DNA from: Parapusillimonas sp013416435
GTDB taxonomy: Bacteria; Pseudomonadota; Gammaproteobacteria; Burkholderiales; Burkholderiaceae_B
Assembly: GCF_052180245.1 (NCBI RefSeq)
Contig: NZ_CP197474.1
Coordinates: 1,364,001 to 1,428,000 of the forward strand
Direction: 5' to 3'
DNA: 64,000 nucleotides
Both the position numbers and the translations under genes were made by a program. Positions 17,025 to 27,355 of the stretch are shown here, in pieces (the stretch's first letter is position 1; each line of letters begins with the position of its first letter). Below the pieces are notes generated by a model, which saw only the letters and a program-made list of their open reading frames with translations, was not told where the DNA came from and ran no database searches.

Positions 17025-17672
17025 ATGACAGTGAGTGCAGCGACCGTTCAGGAAAAACCGGCATTCTGGGATGAGGCTTCGGCGCAGCTGATGGGGCGCG
17101 ACCGCATTCTTCGCAAGGTGATTCCGCAGCATCAATCCGAATGGCTGGGCCCGTCCGCCACGCCTTTCATCACCTTGGCGCGCGCCTTGGTCGGCCATCA
17201 GATTTCGGTCAAGTCGGCCGAGGCCATGTGGCAGCGCTTCACAGAAGCCTGCGGTCGCAATCCCACGCCGCGCGCGGTGCTGGGCCTGGCGGAAACCGAT
17301 GTCAAGCTCCTGGGGCTTTCCAAGCGCAAGGCCGATTACGTCATCGATCTGGCCACGCATTTTGCCGAAAAGAAAGTCCGTCCGTCGCAGTGGGTGGCCA
17401 TGGACGACGAAGCCATCATCGCCGATCTTTGCGCCATCCGGGGCATAGGTCGCTGGACGGCGGAAATGTTCCTCATTTTCAACCTGCAGCGGCCCGACGT
17501 CCTGCCTCTCGACGACGCAAGCCTGCTCAAGGCAATTTCGCTACACTACTTCAGTGGCGAGCCTGTTTCGCGTTTCGAGGCCCGGGAAGTCGCCCAGGCC
17601 TGGGCGCCGTGGCGCACGGTTGCAACCTGGTATTTGTGGCGCAGCCTGGATCCGGCCGCTGTGCAGTACTGA
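17025..17672 (+). CDS. DNA-3-methyladenine glycosylase II-like (HhH-GPD)
   Basis: 215 residues. HhH-GPD superfamily signature: LARALVGHQISVKSAEAMWQRF, then the helix-hairpin-helix LCAIRGIGRWTAEMFLIF with the downstream catalytic Asp in DVLPLDDASLLKAI. Members excise alkylated bases such as 3-methyladenine. It resembles AlkA/MPG-II but lacks the AlkA N-terminal domain, so the symbol is left blank. The position between cysS and accA is typical of Bordetella-like genomes. Confidence 0.88.
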   Translation: MTVSAATVQEKPAFWDEASAQLMGRDRILRKVIPQHQSEWLGPSATPFITLARALVGHQISVKSAEAMWQRFTEACGRNPTPRAVLGLAETDVKLLGLSKRKADYVIDLATHFAEKKVRPSQWVAMDDEAIIADLCAIRGIGRWTAEMFLIFNLQRPDVLPLDDASLLKAISLHYFSGEPVSRFEAREVAQAWAPWRTVATWYLWRSLDPAAVQY

Positions 17673-17707
17673 CAAAGCGAATGCTTTAATCTGGAAAACA
17701 AGCTCTT

Positions 17708-18670
<963 letters not shown>

Positions 18671-18679
18671 TTCCCCGGA

Positions 18680-19738
18680 ATGCTGACCGAGGCATTCTGG
18701 AGGGACTTCGGATCACCCGGCCTGTTGCGGGCCATTGGGTCTTCCTTGACGGAATTGTCCGACTCCCCGCAGCGCATCGCGGTCGGTCTCAGCGGCGGCG
18801 CGGATTCCGCCATGCTCGCCGTCCACGCGGCGCTCCATGCCCGCCGTCATCGGCTGGAATTGCATTTTTTCCATGTGCATCATGGCCTGCAGGCGCCTGC
18901 GGACGCCTGGCAGGCGCACGTGCATGATCTGGCCCTCATGCTTCGGGTTCCATGCCACGCCTACCGGGCCCGGGTCATGCTGGGGCGGGGCGACGGCATG
19001 GAGTCCGCAGCCCGCGACGCGCGCTACCTTGCCTTCGTTGAACTGGCCCGGACGGCAAACCTCAAGCACATCTTGCTGGCGCACCATGGCGACGATCAGG
19101 CCGAAACAGTGTTGCTGCGGCTGCTGCGCGGGGCCGGACCGGCCGGCATGGCGGCGATGGCCCCCATGAGCGAGCGTGATGGCTTATGTTATTTGCGTCC
19201 CTGGCTGCAGCAGGACCGGGCCGCCATTCTGGAGCAGGCCGAATCGTTTGCCAGGCTCAGCGGCTGGGCGCCGGTCGTCGACCCGACCAACACCGACGAT
19301 CAATACACGAGGGCCGCCGTTCGCGAACGCCTGGTGCCGGAGCTGAACGCGCGCTGGCCGGGCTGGAAGGGCAACTTGCTGCGGCATGCGCGCCAGAGTG
19401 CGGACGCCGGCATGGTCTTGTCCGAAGTCGCGGCCCAGGACTTCCTTGGCTTGGAGCCCTCGGCCGATCGACTCAGCTTCTCGCTGTCCGCCTGGCGCCG
19501 GCTGTCCGAGCCACGCCAGGCCCTGGTATTGAGGCATTGGCTGTCGCTGCTGGGCAAGCGCATGCCCACCGACGCGCGCTTGCAAGAGCTCATGCGTCAG
19601 TTGCGGGGTTTGCACGCAATGGGCAACGATCGGCAGATGCGGCTCAAGCATGGCGACGCCTGGATAAGCTGCGTACGGGGCAGGGTATGCATCGCGCCGG
19701 TGCAAGCCCCGCCGTCCGTCGGCACCGGCGCCCCTTAG
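18680..19738 (+). CDS. tilS: tRNA(Ile)-lysidine synthase
   Basis: 352 residues. The PP-loop AVGLSGGADSAMLAVHAAL (SGGxDS, about residues 35-40) binds ATP, and HVHHGLQ and HHGDDQAETVLLRLLRGAG are typical TilS blocks. The enzyme converts cytidine 34 of tRNA-Ile(CAU) to lysidine so that it reads AUA. The C-terminal domain is short compared with the E. coli enzyme, as usual in beta-proteobacteria. Confidence 0.94.
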   Translation: MLTEAFWRDFGSPGLLRAIGSSLTELSDSPQRIAVGLSGGADSAMLAVHAALHARRHRLELHFFHVHHGLQAPADAWQAHVHDLALMLRVPCHAYRARVMLGRGDGMESAARDARYLAFVELARTANLKHILLAHHGDDQAETVLLRLLRGAGPAGMAAMAPMSERDGLCYLRPWLQQDRAAILEQAESFARLSGWAPVVDPTNTDDQYTRAAVRERLVPELNARWPGWKGNLLRHARQSADAGMVLSEVAAQDFLGLEPSADRLSFSLSAWRRLSEPRQALVLRHWLSLLGKRMPTDARLQELMRQLRGLHAMGNDRQMRLKHGDAWISCVRGRVCIAPVQAPPSVGTGAP

Positions 19739-19889
19739 CGCTCAAGCGTCGTTTGTGAAAAACGGTAAAATAGACCGCTTTGCCTTGGCAAAACCGGTTT
19801 TTGCCGCAGGGCGAATGCATTTGGTCCTGAAAGCGACATAATCCCGGTGCGCGGGAGCATCAGCGCGCCTTTTTAACACAGAGTAAACG

Positions 19890-21155
19890 ATGTCCCTGAT
19901 TGTTCACAAATACGGCGGTACGTCCATGGGCTCGGTAGAGCGCATCCAGAACGTGGCGCGACGCGTGGCCAAGTGGCACGCAGCCGGCCATCAGGTGGTT
20001 GTGGTTCCGTCGGCCATGTCGGGCGAGACCAACCGTCTGCTGGGGCTGGCTAAAGAAATTACGCCGCAGCCCGATACCCGCGAACTCGATATGCTTGCCG
20101 CGACAGGGGAGCAGGCCAGCAGCGCATTGCTGGCCATGGCCCTGATGTCGCAAGGCGTCGCCGCCCGCAGCTATGCCGGCTGGCAGGTGCCTGTGCGCAC
20201 TGACTCCTCTTACACGAAAGCGCGCATCCGCTCCATAGACGAAACACGGGTTAAGGCGGATCTCGACGCCGGGCGCGTGGTCATCGTCACGGGTTTCCAG
20301 GGCATGGACGAAGACGGGAACATCACCACGCTGGGACGCGGAGGTTCCGATACGTCAGCCGTTGCCATGGCCGCGGCGCTGAAAGCGGACGAGTGCCTGA
20401 TCTATACCGACGTCGATGGCGTGTATACCACCGATCCGCGTGTGGTCCCCGAGGCTCGGCGCATGACGGTCGTGTCGTTCGAGGAAATGCTCGAAATGGC
20501 GTCCCTGGGATCCAAGGTCCTGCAAATCCGCTCGGTCGAGTTCGCCGGAAAATACCACGTGCCCGTCCGCGTCCTGTCGTCGCTCACCGACCCCCTGATT
20601 CCGCTCGAAGAAGAAATGGTTTCGGGCACCCTTATTACTTTCGAGGAAGATCAAAAAATGGAATCCGCCGTTGTTTCGGGCATAGCCTTCAGCCGTGACG
20701 AGGCCAAGTTCACCCTGCTTTCCGTGCCCGACACCCCGGGTGTCGCCTATTCGATTCTCGGCCCCGTCGCCGCAGCCAACATCGACGTCGACATGATCCT
20801 GCAGAACCAGTCGGTCAAGGGCACGACGGACTTTTCCTTCACTGTGAACCGGAACGATTTCCTGCGCACCCAGGACCTGCTCAAGAACCAGATCGGCCCC
20901 GCCGTCGGCGCGTCCGAAGTGGTGTCCGACGACAAGGTATGCAAGGTGTCCATCGTGGGTATCGGCATGCGCAGCCACGTTGGCGTCGCCAGCCTGATGT
21001 TCCGTACCTTGTCGGAAGAAGGCATCAATATCCAGATGATCAGCACCAGCGAAATCAAGACGTCGGTCATCATCAACGACAAGTACATGGAACTGGCGGT
21101 GCGCGCCCTGCACAAGGCGTTCGAGCTGGACCAGGACAAGACTCAGCAGGCCTGA
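19890..21155 (+). CDS. lysC: Aspartate kinase
   Basis: 421 residues. The N-terminal kinase signature is VHKYGGTSMGSVERI, with GRGGSDTSAVAMAAAL later. Two C-terminal ACT domains (about 265-335 and 345-410; LLSVPDTPGVAYSILGPVAAANIDVDMILQN and VSIVGIGMRSHVGVASLMF) bind feedback inhibitors. It phosphorylates aspartate at the head of lysine, threonine and methionine synthesis. No lysine riboswitch was recognised in the 150-bp leader. Confidence 0.95.
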   Translation: MSLIVHKYGGTSMGSVERIQNVARRVAKWHAAGHQVVVVPSAMSGETNRLLGLAKEITPQPDTRELDMLAATGEQASSALLAMALMSQGVAARSYAGWQVPVRTDSSYTKARIRSIDETRVKADLDAGRVVIVTGFQGMDEDGNITTLGRGGSDTSAVAMAAALKADECLIYTDVDGVYTTDPRVVPEARRMTVVSFEEMLEMASLGSKVLQIRSVEFAGKYHVPVRVLSSLTDPLIPLEEEMVSGTLITFEEDQKMESAVVSGIAFSRDEAKFTLLSVPDTPGVAYSILGPVAAANIDVDMILQNQSVKGTTDFSFTVNRNDFLRTQDLLKNQIGPAVGASEVVSDDKVCKVSIVGIGMRSHVGVASLMFRTLSEEGINIQMISTSEIKTSVIINDKYMELAVRALHKAFELDQDKTQQA

Positions 21156-21263
21156 GGGCGCTGACCTGGGGGCGTCGGTCCTGATATGATCGACGCTTTC
21201 GCTCATTGCGGGCGCATCGCCAGCACAAGCAATATTATCGTGCTAGAATGGCGGCCTGCTTCA

Positions 21264-21356
21264 GGAGACGTGGCCGAGAGGTTGAAGGTACTCCCCTGCT
21301 AAGGGAGCATACGGCTTATACCCGTATCGAGGGTTCGAATCCCTCCGTCTCCGCCA
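21264..21356 (+). tRNA. tRNA-Ser(GCT)
   Basis: A class II tRNA of 93 nt including an encoded CCA. Acceptor GGAGACG pairs with CGTCTCC, the anticodon stem-loop is CTCCC-CTGCTAA-GGGAG (anticodon GCT, reads AGC/AGU), there is a long variable arm, and the T-loop is GGTTCGAATCC. A TAGAAT -10 element lies at 21244-21249. The last 20 bases are duplicated at 60571-60590, marking it as the attachment gene of the island; the tRNA remains intact. Confidence 0.96.
21337..21356 (+). other. Left attachment site of the island (attL)
   Basis: GAATCCCTCCGTCTCCGCCA, the 3' end of tRNA-Ser, is repeated exactly at 60571-60590. Sequence diverges on both sides of the shared 20 bases. Confidence 0.85.
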
Positions 21357-21364
21357 GTTGTGTA

Positions 21365-21414
21365 TAACCCATTGATCTTAAAGGAACATCTTTAAAATCA
21401 ATGGGTTATTTTTT
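21365..21414 (+). terminator. Intrinsic terminator after tRNA-Ser
   Basis: A 19-bp stem starting TAACCCATTGAT (21365-21383 with 21390-21408, one mismatch), loop GAACAT, then TTATTTTTT. It is supplied by the island and replaces the tRNA's original terminator, now displaced to 60606. Confidence 0.85.
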
Positions 21415-21462
21415 GATTTTCTATACAAAGGTGCTACACAAAGACGTTGGAGGATTGCTGCG

Positions 21463-23217
21463 GTGAGTAAAGGGGAATCTACTTTGCCAGCGCTACCCAC
21501 CGGCTTAACCAGGCACAAAAACGGCACGTATTATTTGCGGCGCCGTATACCTGCAGATCTGCTTAGTTCCTATGACGGAAAGAAAGAGATCGGCGAGTCA
21601 CTTAATACAAAAAACTATAAAGACGCGGTTGAACGCTTTTATGTGCGCGACGCACAAATACAAACTGATTGGCGGGAGAAGCGTCAGCGGTTTGTGGACA
21701 TACAAGTTGCTCGTGAGCTGCGCGGGCTAGAGGTCCTGCGTGAGCTATCCGAAGACGACATAAAGCGCGTCACTGACCAATTTGAAGCTGAGTCGCTCGC
21801 CGGTGATGAACAGAGGCGAGAAAAAGGTCATTACCAGCTGGATGACATACACGAGTATCAGGGCGCCTATAGCGACGTGTTGCCATTGTTGAAAGCGGCT
21901 GTCGCAGTGGGTGATATTCGGATCGTTGCGCCGGCTTTATCGCAGTTTTTGTACTTGCATAACTACGACAATCAGCTTTCTGAGCATGATTTCCGGCGTT
22001 TAGCGTTGGCTTACGCCCGAGCATCGATTCGCGTGAACGAGCAACTGCTGCGGCGATATGACGGTGAGGACGTACCGACACCTTCCAGCGTGAAAATATC
22101 AGGGCTGAAGCTCTGTGAGCTTGCTACGGAATACGTCACTAAATACGAAGCCAGTAATAAACTGGCAATGACGAAGAAAGTTAAGCTGGTGATTCCGATG
22201 CTCGTTGAGTCGACCGGTAATAAGCCGATTTCGGCTATCAAGCAAAGCGATATCAACCGGTTTTTCGAGCTTGTGCACGACCTGCCGCCGCGCTGGAGCG
22301 ATTTGAGTCGCAAGAAAAAACAAAATTGGGTGGAAATTGCTAAGCAAAAGCTCGGTGAAATCGCGCCTGGAACCTTCGAAGATACTTACAAGGCCGTTAT
22401 CAGGCGCTTTCTAGACTGGGCGATTACCAACTATCAGGATCGAGGGTTTCCGACCACGCTGACCACGAAATTGATTGAGTACGATGGGTCTCGCAAGGGG
22501 GGCGAAAACCACCAGCGCGCCTTTTCAACGACGGAGTTGGCGCGTTTGTTGACTGGCCCGGAGATGCGCAAGATGGCCGAGAATCCGGAAGATCATCATA
22601 AATTTTGGCTACCGCATCTTGGGCTTTTTACCGGCGCGCGCGTCAACGAACTGTGCCAGCTGCACCCCGAGCACGATATCTTGCAAGACTCAGAATCGAA
22701 GGTTTGGTATCTGCGCATCACGACTGAAGGAGAAGCAGTTGAGGGTGTGCGTAAGTCAGTGAAAACACCGGGGTCGGTGCGCTTGGTCCCACTGCACAGT
22801 GAGCTGGTGCAGCTAGGTTTTCTCGATTTTGTGAGACGTCAGGTGAGATCAAAACAGAAACTATTGTTTAGCCCATTTCGCCCGTCACGCGACAAGGCGT
22901 CGGGGGAAGCCGAGAAGTGGTTCAGAGAGTTTTTGCGAGAAACTGGTGTGCGTGATGAAACCCCCGGCGCAAAAATTACAGGCATGCATGCCTTTCGCTC
23001 AACGATTATGAACAGAGCGATGAATCAGCGTGTACAGGGAGTTGAAGCCATAACTGGACATGCTCACAATAGCAAAGAGGCTGCACGTCAGGAGAAGGAG
23101 CAGCAGGTGAGTCCAGTCGTTAAGAAATATCAAGGCGAGATGGCGGTAACCTCCAAGAGCGTAATTCTTGAACAAATTGGGTGGCCAGATCTCAAGCTTA
23201 TCAAGCCTTGCGGTTAA
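21463..23217 (+). CDS. Tyrosine recombinase (island integrase), DUF6538-type N-terminus
   Basis: 584 residues from a GTG with GGAGG upstream. The N-terminus (GLTRHKNGTYYLRRRIPADLL) matches the small domain that opens many proteobacterial island integrases. Catalytic residues are Arg in LFTGARVNELCQL (about 392), His-x-x-Arg in MHAFRS (about 510), His in GHAHN (about 532) and Tyr in KKYQG (about 556). It would recombine the tRNA-Ser 3' end. It is followed by a strong terminator. Confidence 0.92.
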   Translation: MSKGESTLPALPTGLTRHKNGTYYLRRRIPADLLSSYDGKKEIGESLNTKNYKDAVERFYVRDAQIQTDWREKRQRFVDIQVARELRGLEVLRELSEDDIKRVTDQFEAESLAGDEQRREKGHYQLDDIHEYQGAYSDVLPLLKAAVAVGDIRIVAPALSQFLYLHNYDNQLSEHDFRRLALAYARASIRVNEQLLRRYDGEDVPTPSSVKISGLKLCELATEYVTKYEASNKLAMTKKVKLVIPMLVESTGNKPISAIKQSDINRFFELVHDLPPRWSDLSRKKKQNWVEIAKQKLGEIAPGTFEDTYKAVIRRFLDWAITNYQDRGFPTTLTTKLIEYDGSRKGGENHQRAFSTTELARLLTGPEMRKMAENPEDHHKFWLPHLGLFTGARVNELCQLHPEHDILQDSESKVWYLRITTEGEAVEGVRKSVKTPGSVRLVPLHSELVQLGFLDFVRRQVRSKQKLLFSPFRPSRDKASGEAEKWFREFLRETGVRDETPGAKITGMHAFRSTIMNRAMNQRVQGVEAITGHAHNSKEAARQEKEQQVSPVVKKYQGEMAVTSKSVILEQIGWPDLKLIKPCG

Positions 23218-23255
23218 GTTACTGACGTGGTGCGCTGGAGCAGTTCATACATAAG

Positions 23256-23289
23256 AAATCCCCCAAGACCCATGGGCTCTGGGGGATTT
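23256..23289. terminator. Bidirectional terminator downstream of integrase
   Basis: The stem AAATCCCCCA...TGGGGGATTT sits between the convergent integrase and the interrupted XRE-like gene. Confidence 0.7.
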
Positions 23290-23692
23290 CACGTAATCAG
23301 TGCTGAAATTATTACTCTACGGTGCTCTAAGCAGCTGCAACGTTATCATGCTTTCTGCCAGTTTTTGTGGCTCAACCCGTTCAGGCAATAGCCTTACAGC
23401 CAAAGCCGCTTCGTATAGCCTGACAATCAGGTACTGCGTGGCAGGTGAGCTTTCCGGGACAGATCCAGTGGTCAGATGGGCCCAGTCGGGATCCGTGCAG
23501 ACATACTCGAACGCGCGGGGCAGGTGTGCGGTGATGGCGTCCTGAGCCTCATACATGTCTTCAGGGCTGACGATGTCAGCAAGTGCCAGCACGGTAAGCC
23601 TGGGTACACCCAGATACCTTGCGCAGGCTCGCGTGAAGTCGTCTGCGCCCCGGCTTAGGTTGCGCCGTCCTGAGCGTAATTGGCTGTAATAA

Positions 23693-25359
23693 GTCGGCCT
23701 TGAATAATCCCCGCAACCCGCATAAACACTGATGATTGGGGCAATTTCCGATACCCGGAACTCCCGGCTTGTTGTCCAATAGAGGTTGTTTTCTGGGAGT
23801 TTGATTGCGATGTTTGCCTGCCCTGCCACCGATGACTTTTTCCGTGCCCGTATCGACCAAATGATCGACCTGCGCCATCCGCTGGCAGTGCTGGCCTCGC
23901 GCATGCCGTGGCAGGAGATTGAGGCGGCGGTGGCGCACCGGTTCTTGCGCAAGGCGCACGACGGCGTGGCCATGCCGGACCTGGATTTGTTTGGCGAGAA
24001 GGTGCAGCGCCAGGTGTCGCGCAGCCATGCCGGGCGCCCACGCGTGCCTCTGCGGATCATGATTTCGCTGCTGTATCTGAAGCATGCCTTCAACGAATCA
24101 GACGAAGGCGTGGTGGCCCGTTGGGCCGATACGCCGCGCTGGCAGTTCTTTTCGGGGCAGAGCTACTACGAGGATCGCCCGCCCTGTGACGCCACCACGC
24201 TGGTGAAGTTTCGCAAACTGCTGGGCGAGGACGGTGTAGAAGAGTTGCTGGCCCAGACCATCAATGTGGCCGTCGAGCTCAAGCTCATCAAGCCGCAGGA
24301 GCTCAGTCGAGTCATCGTGGACAGCACGGTGCAGGAGAAGGCCATCGCCCACCCGACGGACAGCCGGCTGCTGGAGATCGCACGGATCAAGCTGGTGGGA
24401 GCAGCCAAGGATGCCGGCATTGCGCTCAAGCAGACCTTTGCCAAGGAAGGCGAGCAACTGAGCCGCCAGGCCGGGCGCTTCGCTCATGCACGCCAGTTCA
24501 AGCGGATGCGCCGGGCGATCAAACGTCAGCGAACCATCGTCGGGCGGCTGGCCCGCGAGATCGACCGCAAAGCCAGTGCGATGGGGCAGGCCGTGCGCGA
24601 AGCACTGGACGAGGTGTTGGGCAAGGCCCAGCGTATTGGGGCTCAGAGTGCCCAGCGCACGACTGTCGACGGCCAGCCCAAGCTGTACGCCTGGCACGCC
24701 CCGGAGGTCAGCTGTATCAGCAAGGGCAAGGCGCGCCGGCCTTACGAGTTTGGCGTGAAGGTGGGCATTGCCAGCACCTTCAAAGGCAACCTGATTGTGG
24801 GGGCTCGGGCGTTTCATCGTAATCCGTATGATGGCCACACGCTGAGTTCCCAACTGGAGCAGGCCACCATTCTCATGCAGGACTGTGCCGCCGCGCCTGA
24901 AACGGTCTTTGTTGATCTGGGCTACCGGGGCGTCGATGCCGAGAATCCCGGCGTACGCGTGGTGCACCGGGGCAAGCCCAAGCGCTTGACGGCACAGGAA
25001 AGACGGCAGCTCAAGCGACGCCAGGCCATCGAGCCGATCATCGGACACCTGAAAGCGGATCACCGGATGGACCGCTGTCACTTGAAGGGCGAATACGGCG
25101 ACCGGCTGCACGCGGTGCTGTGCGCGGCGGGCTACAACATCAAGTGGCTGCTGCGCATGATCGCCAAGAAGGGCGTGCCCTTCCTGAGGGCGCTTTTTTT
25201 GCGCCTCGTGAAAGGCACGATGCCACGCTGGTTCTGGCTGGCCTTGGCTGCGAGCCGGCCTGGTGACCGCTTGAATGACAGTCTCGGCGTTCGGAAGCTG
25301 TGGCTCTTGGCGGCATGAAACGCCCGAATGACCGTTGAAATGAATATTTCAGGACCGAC
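23693..25359 (+). mobile_element. IS5-family insertion sequence
   Basis: 1667 bp. The imperfect terminal inverted repeats begin GTCGGCCTTGAATA (left) and GTCGGTCCTGAAATA (right, reverse strand). It is flanked by a TAATAA duplication at 23687-23692 and 25360-25365. It contains a single transposase gene and interrupts a helix-turn-helix gene. Confidence 0.85.
23810..25318 (+). CDS. IS5-family transposase (DDE)
   Basis: 502 residues from the ATG at 23810 (MFACPATDDFFRARIDQMID). An N-terminal DUF772-type domain (GRPRVPLRIMISLLYLKHAFNESDEGVVARWADTPRWQFFSG) is followed by the DDE catalytic core with VIVDSTVQEKAIAHP, VFVDLGYRGVD and RRQAIEPIIGHLKADHRMDRCHLKG (the catalytic E region). Full length with no frameshift, so probably active. 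Confidence 0.9.
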   Translation: MFACPATDDFFRARIDQMIDLRHPLAVLASRMPWQEIEAAVAHRFLRKAHDGVAMPDLDLFGEKVQRQVSRSHAGRPRVPLRIMISLLYLKHAFNESDEGVVARWADTPRWQFFSGQSYYEDRPPCDATTLVKFRKLLGEDGVEELLAQTINVAVELKLIKPQELSRVIVDSTVQEKAIAHPTDSRLLEIARIKLVGAAKDAGIALKQTFAKEGEQLSRQAGRFAHARQFKRMRRAIKRQRTIVGRLAREIDRKASAMGQAVREALDEVLGKAQRIGAQSAQRTTVDGQPKLYAWHAPEVSCISKGKARRPYEFGVKVGIASTFKGNLIVGARAFHRNPYDGHTLSSQLEQATILMQDCAAAPETVFVDLGYRGVDAENPGVRVVHRGKPKRLTAQERRQLKRRQAIEPIIGHLKADHRMDRCHLKGEYGDRLHAVLCAAGYNIKWLLRMIAKKGVPFLRALFLRLVKGTMPRWFWLALAASRPGDRLNDSLGVRKLWLLAA

Positions 25360-25841
25360 TAATAAGGATAAGAAAAGTTCAAGTACCGGCACATTTCCTG
25401 GAGAGTGTGGCCGAGTTGGCGGGCGCGGTTTTGCAGCGCTGCAAACAAGGGCTCTCCTCTGACTTCATCCTTAAGGGTCTGAACATCCAGGTCGCCTGTC
25501 CATGCTGGCACATCGTCAGGCAGCGTGGGGTGTGTGCGTTGGTGTTTACTTTTCCTGGCCGCCCGTACGGCTGATAAGTCTGTCGTTTTCTCGTTCATAT
25601 CCTTTGGTCTCGCTATTAGGTTCTTTGATGGGCGCACTGCGTCCGGATTCATGCCGCCAAGAGGCGGCCTGTTTTGTATAGCGACCAAGATTTGTTGAGT
25701 TTGTGGATGCAGTCAGTCGTGAGTGCGAAGCCGGGCATGGTCGTGGAGAGCGGGATTGCGGCTGTCAGCAACGGGGAGAGATGGGAAGAGAGGGCTGCGG
25801 TTTGAGGCTAGTGTGAAGGTGTTAGGGTAATCCCCCCATAT

Positions 25842-26696
25842 TTAGCAGTAAGCGGCAGTAGAATCGGTTAAATATTTACTGGCTAGTTTTTGTTTGGGGG
25901 TGATGCCGCCCAGTGCCATGTTGGGCCTCTCATTGTTGTAGGTCCAGAGCCAGGCGGTGGCGCCAAGCTGAACTTCGTCCAGACTGCTAAACAGGTTTTG
26001 GGCGAGCCAATCATAACGCACGGTTCGGTTGTAGCGTTCGACATAGGCGTTTTGCTGTGGGTTTCCGGGTTGCGTGTGGATCAGCGTAATGCGTCGCCTG
26101 GCGGCCCATTCGAGCATCGTTTTACCGATGTATTCCGGGCCATTGTCGCATCGTAAACAAGCCGGCTTGCCGCGCCATTCGATGATCTGATCCAAGGCGC
26201 GCGTCACGCGCTCTGCCGGCAGTGAAAAGTCCACCTCAATGCCTAAACCCTCACGGTTAAAGTCATCGACAACGTTAAGCAACCGGATACCGCGACCATC
26301 GGTCAGTTGATCATGCATAAAATCCATTGACCAGACCTGGTTGATATCGGTGGCGGTGCCCAGCGGATCGGGTCGCTCGCGCACGAGGCGTTTCTTGGGT
26401 TTAATGCGCAGGTTCAGCTCCAGTTCGCGATAGATGCGGTACACCCTTTTGTGGTTCCACGTAAAGCCCTTGATGTTGCGCAAGTACAGGAAACATAAGC
26501 CAAATCCCCAGTTCCGTTGGGCTGTCGTTAATCGAATCAACCAGTCGGCGATGACCTCGTTTTCATCGGCGTGTTTGGCCTGATAATGGTAGGCGCTTTC
26601 GCTGATGCCAAACGCCTGGCAGGCCAGGCGGATGCTGGATTTAAAGCGATCAATCGCACGCCGCGCCATCTCTTTGCGTCGAGATGGCGCTACCAC
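25842..26696 (-). CDS. IS3-family transposase OrfB (rve integrase core)
   Basis: 284 residues. The HTH_21-type segment (ADENEVIADWLIRLTTAQRNWGFGLCFLYLRNIKGFTWNHKRVYRIYRELELNLR) is followed by the DDE core: WSMDFMHDQLTDGR, LRCDNGPEYIG and PGNPQQNAYVERYNRTVRYDWL. It overlaps orfA by 7 bases in another frame; IS3 elements normally make an OrfAB fusion by programmed -1 frameshifting here. Confidence 0.92.
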   Translation of the reverse strand: MVAPSRRKEMARRAIDRFKSSIRLACQAFGISESAYHYQAKHADENEVIADWLIRLTTAQRNWGFGLCFLYLRNIKGFTWNHKRVYRIYRELELNLRIKPKKRLVRERPDPLGTATDINQVWSMDFMHDQLTDGRGIRLLNVVDDFNREGLGIEVDFSLPAERVTRALDQIIEWRGKPACLRCDNGPEYIGKTMLEWAARRRITLIHTQPGNPQQNAYVERYNRTVRYDWLAQNLFSSLDEVQLGATAWLWTYNNERPNMALGGITPKQKLASKYLTDSTAAYC

Positions 26697-26956
26697 TTTT
26701 TTCGTAGCGCTTCCTGCACCATTTCAGCCTTCAGGCGCTCTTCGGCGTACATCTTCTTAAGCTGCCTGTTTTCAGTCTCAAGTTCCTTCAGGCGTGCCAT
26801 CATCGAGGTGTCCAGGCCGCCATACTTGGCGCGCCACTTGTAAAAGGAGGCGCTGCTCATGCCGTGTTCACGGCACAGTTGCGGCACCGGTGTGCCGGCT
26901 TCGGCTTGTTTGAGGATCGCCATGATCTGGCTGTCGGTGAATCGGGCTTGCTTCAT
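26690..26956 (-). CDS. IS3-family transposase OrfA
   Basis: 88 residues with an HTH (FTDSQIMAILKQAEAGTPVPQLCREHGMSSASFYKWRAKYGG) and a leucine-zipper-like tail (MMARLKELETENRQLKKMYAEERLKAEMV). It binds the IS ends and dimerises with OrfAB. Confidence 0.92.
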   Translation of the reverse strand: MKQARFTDSQIMAILKQAEAGTPVPQLCREHGMSSASFYKWRAKYGGLDTSMMARLKELETENRQLKKMYAEERLKAEMVQEALRKKW

Positions 26957-27021
26957 TGCTTGAATTTCCTTGTTGTGGAAATTCTACTTCAGCTCACTGC
27001 GGTTTTACGGGGGGATTACCC

Positions 27022-27303
27022 AAGCATGCCGGTGTGTATTGTCTGGGCTACCCCCTTCATGTCTACACTTATGACGTCGAGGGTATGTGCTATCAGGTCA
27101 AGGCCTGGCGTGACGATGACTTGTATCAAGTGTACGAAGTGTACAAGCCAGCCTATGGGCCAGGGTACGATGACACGTCTGTGTACTTCTTACGAACAGG
27201 GAGAGGCAGCATTAAAGTTTGGCGAGGCAATTTGCCCCTCTCCTCGGACGTCGACCAATGGTGGGGGACTGTCACAGCTTTGATGGACGGCTCTAACGAG
27301 TAG
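27022..27303 (+). pseudogene. 5'-truncated unknown gene abutting the IS3 element
   Basis: An open frame from the IS boundary encodes 93 residues starting KHAGVYCLGYPLHVYTYDVEG and ending WWGTVTALMDGSNE. The composition (many Tyr/Trp, ordered hydrophobics) looks like real protein, but there is no native start. No matching 5' part was found left of the IS, so the insertion probably came with a deletion. Family not recognised. Confidence 0.5.
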
Positions 27304-27355
27304 TAATCCCAGCCGCTGGCCGGATGCGATCCGTGCATGCGGCTAATCACAACCG

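Larger units (their letters stand above)
23317..25598 (-). pseudogene. XRE-like regulator gene split by an IS5-family element
   Basis: The N-terminal part (25598 down to 25360) starts MNEKTTDLSAVRAARK with an AAAGGAT ribosome site and reaches LGHTLQEMCRYLNFSYPY. The C-terminal part (23692 down to 23317) resumes with YSQLRSGRRNLSRGADDFTRACARYLGVPRL. Removing the IS and one copy of the 6-bp duplication restores an open frame through NFSYPYYSQLRSG. The segment LxHTxxxxxRxLxxSYxxxxQxRxG also occurs in the 59546-60118 protein, so the two are relatives: helix-turn-helix repressors followed by an unknown C-terminal region. It is presumably inactive. Confidence 0.8.
25825..27021 (-). mobile_element. 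IS3-family insertion sequence
   Basis: About 1.2 kb with outer inverted repeats GGGTAATCCCCCC at 25825-25837 and 27009-27021 (inverted), enclosing overlapping orfA and orfB. No convincing target duplication was seen at the exact ends. It truncates a reading frame that resumes at 27022. Confidence 0.85.

Noticed and set aside
15528..17360. 610-codon open frame antisense to cysS
   Set aside because: Shadow frame in high-GC DNA; cysS on the other strand has every synthetase motif and the shadow resembles nothing.
19739..19889. Possible lysine riboswitch upstream of lysC
   Set aside because: No conserved multi-helix junction or terminator hairpin could be recognised in the 150-bp leader.
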